From assembly GCA_945273835.1 (NCBI GenBank), contig CALYPL010000008.1, positions 1-64,000 of the forward strand: DNA of 64,000 bases. The letters are read 5' to 3'. A program made the translations under genes and the position numbers. The stretch is from an uncultured Dysgonomonas sp. GTDB taxonomy: Bacteria > Bacteroidota > Bacteroidia > Bacteroidales > Dysgonomonadaceae. The number at the start of each line of letters is the position of its first letter. Within the stretch, counting starts at the first letter, position 1. The notes beneath the pieces were generated by a model. It made no database searches. It saw nothing but the letters and a program-made list of their open reading frames with translations, and was not told where the DNA came from. This document shows positions 62,768 through 64,000 of this stretch, piece by piece.

Positions 62768-63724
62768 ATGAAAAAAAGTCTTTTAAGTATAATATTAATT
62801 AGTTTTTTGTCACCAACATTCCTTTTAGGGCAAGCGCCAAAACAGGAGATGTTGCCTTTTGGTAATATGGATAAATGGAGAGTTCGTGAAATTAAAGAAT
62901 CGTTTATAATCGGAGGTCAAACCAAATATATTTATGAAATAGCAGACGGAGATACTTTGTTCGATAATGTGCCGTATAAAAATAAGGTTTCACCATGGGC
63001 TAATTCATCGGTACTTGCCAAAGTAAAAGGAATCACGAAGGCAAGTGTTACCGTATTTCCCGAAAAGCGGGGCGGCGGATGTTGTGCCCGTCTCGAAACA
63101 AGAATGGAAGATTGCAAAGTATTAGGTATGATTAATATACGTGTATTGGCAAGCGGTACAATATTTCTGGGACAAATGATAGAACCCATAACCAGTACTG
63201 ACAATCCACAGAGCAAATTAATTACAGGAATTCCTTTTACAAAACGTCCTAAAGCATTAATATATGATTATAAGGTTACAACAGGTGGGCAGTGTATTAA
63301 AGCAACCGGCTTCAGCAAACAACAAAAGCTGGATCGTACAGATATGGCTGAGGTGCAGTTATTACTTCAGCACCGTTGGGAAGATCCTGACGGTACAGTC
63401 CATGCTAATCGGGTAGCCACAGGATGGGAACGATTTGGTGAATCTGTCAGTGATTGGAAAAACGCACACAGGCTTGAATTGCGATATGGGGATATAACCA
63501 AGCATAACGATTATAAATCATATATGGGACTGGTAAATGGAGAAAGGGCTTATTACACTAGCAACAGTAAAGGAAAGATGGTTCCAATACAAGAAGATGG
63601 TTGGGCATCAGCCAATGAACCGGTTACGCATATAATTCTCCAATTTTCATCAAGTAATGGAGGTGCTTATATCGGAAATACAGATAGCCGATTTTGGATT
63701 GATAATGTTAAACTCGAATATTGA
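62768..63724 (+). CDS. Exported PCMD-domain protein
   Basis: A 318-residue protein with a signal peptide (cleavage near FLLGQ). The remainder is a PCMD (putative carbohydrate metabolism) type beta-sandwich domain, with FGNMDKW near the N-terminus, GIPFTKRPKALIYDYKV in the middle and SSSNGGAYIGNTDSRFWIDNVKLEY at the end, which is the hallmark ending. In Bacteroidota these often bind carbohydrate at the cell surface. It is the last gene of the Omp85-eptA run. A direct link between PCMD and lipid modification is not established. Confidence 0.85.
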   Translation: MKKSLLSIILISFLSPTFLLGQAPKQEMLPFGNMDKWRVREIKESFIIGGQTKYIYEIADGDTLFDNVPYKNKVSPWANSSVLAKVKGITKASVTVFPEKRGGGCCARLETRMEDCKVLGMINIRVLASGTIFLGQMIEPITSTDNPQSKLITGIPFTKRPKALIYDYKVTTGGQCIKATGFSKQQKLDRTDMAEVQLLLQHRWEDPDGTVHANRVATGWERFGESVSDWKNAHRLELRYGDITKHNDYKSYMGLVNGERAYYTSNSKGKMVPIQEDGWASANEPVTHIILQFSSSNGGAYIGNTDSRFWIDNVKLEY

Positions 63725-63953
63725 TTATTTGCATTATAAGTTTATATATCTATCATAATTAATTATATATTGACCGATTTATAAGAAAATCAACCAGTCT
63801 TGAATTTTTTTTATTTTCTAATTATTTTGTTTTTAGTTAATTAGTTGATTCATGCAATCTATATAAAGTTATTAGCATATCGTTGATTTCTTTTTCGGGC
63901 ATATTTTGTAACAATCTTTTGGATACAGGTGTTATAGTAGTAAAAAAAATATG

Positions 63954-63961
63954 TAAATTTG
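63954..63961 (+). promoter_or_regulatory. Candidate -7 box at the right edge
   Basis: TAAATTTG fits TAnnTTTG. The gene it would drive, if any, is beyond the window, and no -33 partner is clear. Confidence 0.3.
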
Positions 63962-64000
63962 TCAGTAAATGTGACAAATAAATAAGCTGCAATACAAAAT

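Overview
This window reads as the chromosome of an anaerobic member of the Bacteroidales (Bacteroidota), probably close to Dysgonomonadaceae, Porphyromonadaceae or Tannerellaceae. Evidence: a SusC/SusD pair, GldL/GldM (PorL/PorM), TPP-riboswitch-controlled TonB receptor plus PnuC, pyruvate and 2-oxoacid ferredoxin oxidoreductases, many outer-membrane barrels, a tmRNA tag ending NYALAA, AT-rich DNA, few Shine-Dalgarno sites and several upstream boxes fitting the Bacteroidota -7 consensus TAnnTTTG. The genus cannot be fixed from the sequence alone.

Layout. 1-7952 (minus): a tightly packed operon with a porin-like barrel, an anchored solute-binding-like protein, two GT2 and one GT4 glycosyltransferases, a Wzy/ligase-like membrane protein, a heptose-1-phosphate guanylyltransferase-like protein and the first codons of a GmhB-like phosphatase cut by the window edge. 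It looks like surface-glycan assembly using an activated heptose. 8094-10676 (minus): the GldM and GldL motor subunits, closed by a perfect palindromic terminator. 10817-14646: an esterase-like hydrolase, a RecD-like helicase and a DUF3822-rsmD pair. 15030-19759: an orphan susCD pair ending in a perfect 22-bp terminator stem. 19833-23896 (minus): an MFS transporter, prolyl-tRNA synthetase and a YihY family protein.

24147-27414: an NlpC/P60 hydrolase, methylglyoxal synthase with an inverted repeat across its promoter and leader, a small lipoprotein and a double-cassette ATPase. 27522-30577: promoter, TPP riboswitch, TonB receptor and PnuC, a thiamin uptake unit. 30590-34500 (minus): a lipoprotein translationally coupled through a TTG start to a Dna2-like nuclease-helicase. 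34756-35127: a decayed pdxH not previously apparent as an open frame. 35254-37755: TPR protein, ECF sigma factor, a single-pass membrane protein and a periplasmic helical protein. 38039-39277: an MFS exporter.

39720-48858: a five-gene unit of exported proteins (GH3, TonB-receptor-like barrel, endonuclease/exonuclease/phosphatase-fold enzyme, histidine phosphatase, GH3). It looks like a compact utilisation locus for a phosphorylated glucoside or glycolipid and is the best candidate for an undescribed system here. 49289-49716: tmRNA and its terminator. 49937-56985 (minus): korDABC, ybaK and nifJ, the ferredoxin-linked 2-oxoacid oxidation core. 57067-59288 (minus): an AAA/DUF4143 ATPase and a creatininase family amidohydrolase. 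59522-59595: tRNA-Pro(GGG). 59868-63724: an Omp85-type barrel, an EptA-like phosphoethanolamine transferase and a PCMD-domain protein, consistent with outer-membrane modification.

No insertion sequence, integrase, prophage, CRISPR array or rRNA gene was seen. Starts were moved from the longest possible frame where a signal peptide, family N-terminus, overlap or promoter box argued for it. Promoter boxes were found by eye and are only suggestive unless a -33 element is also reported.
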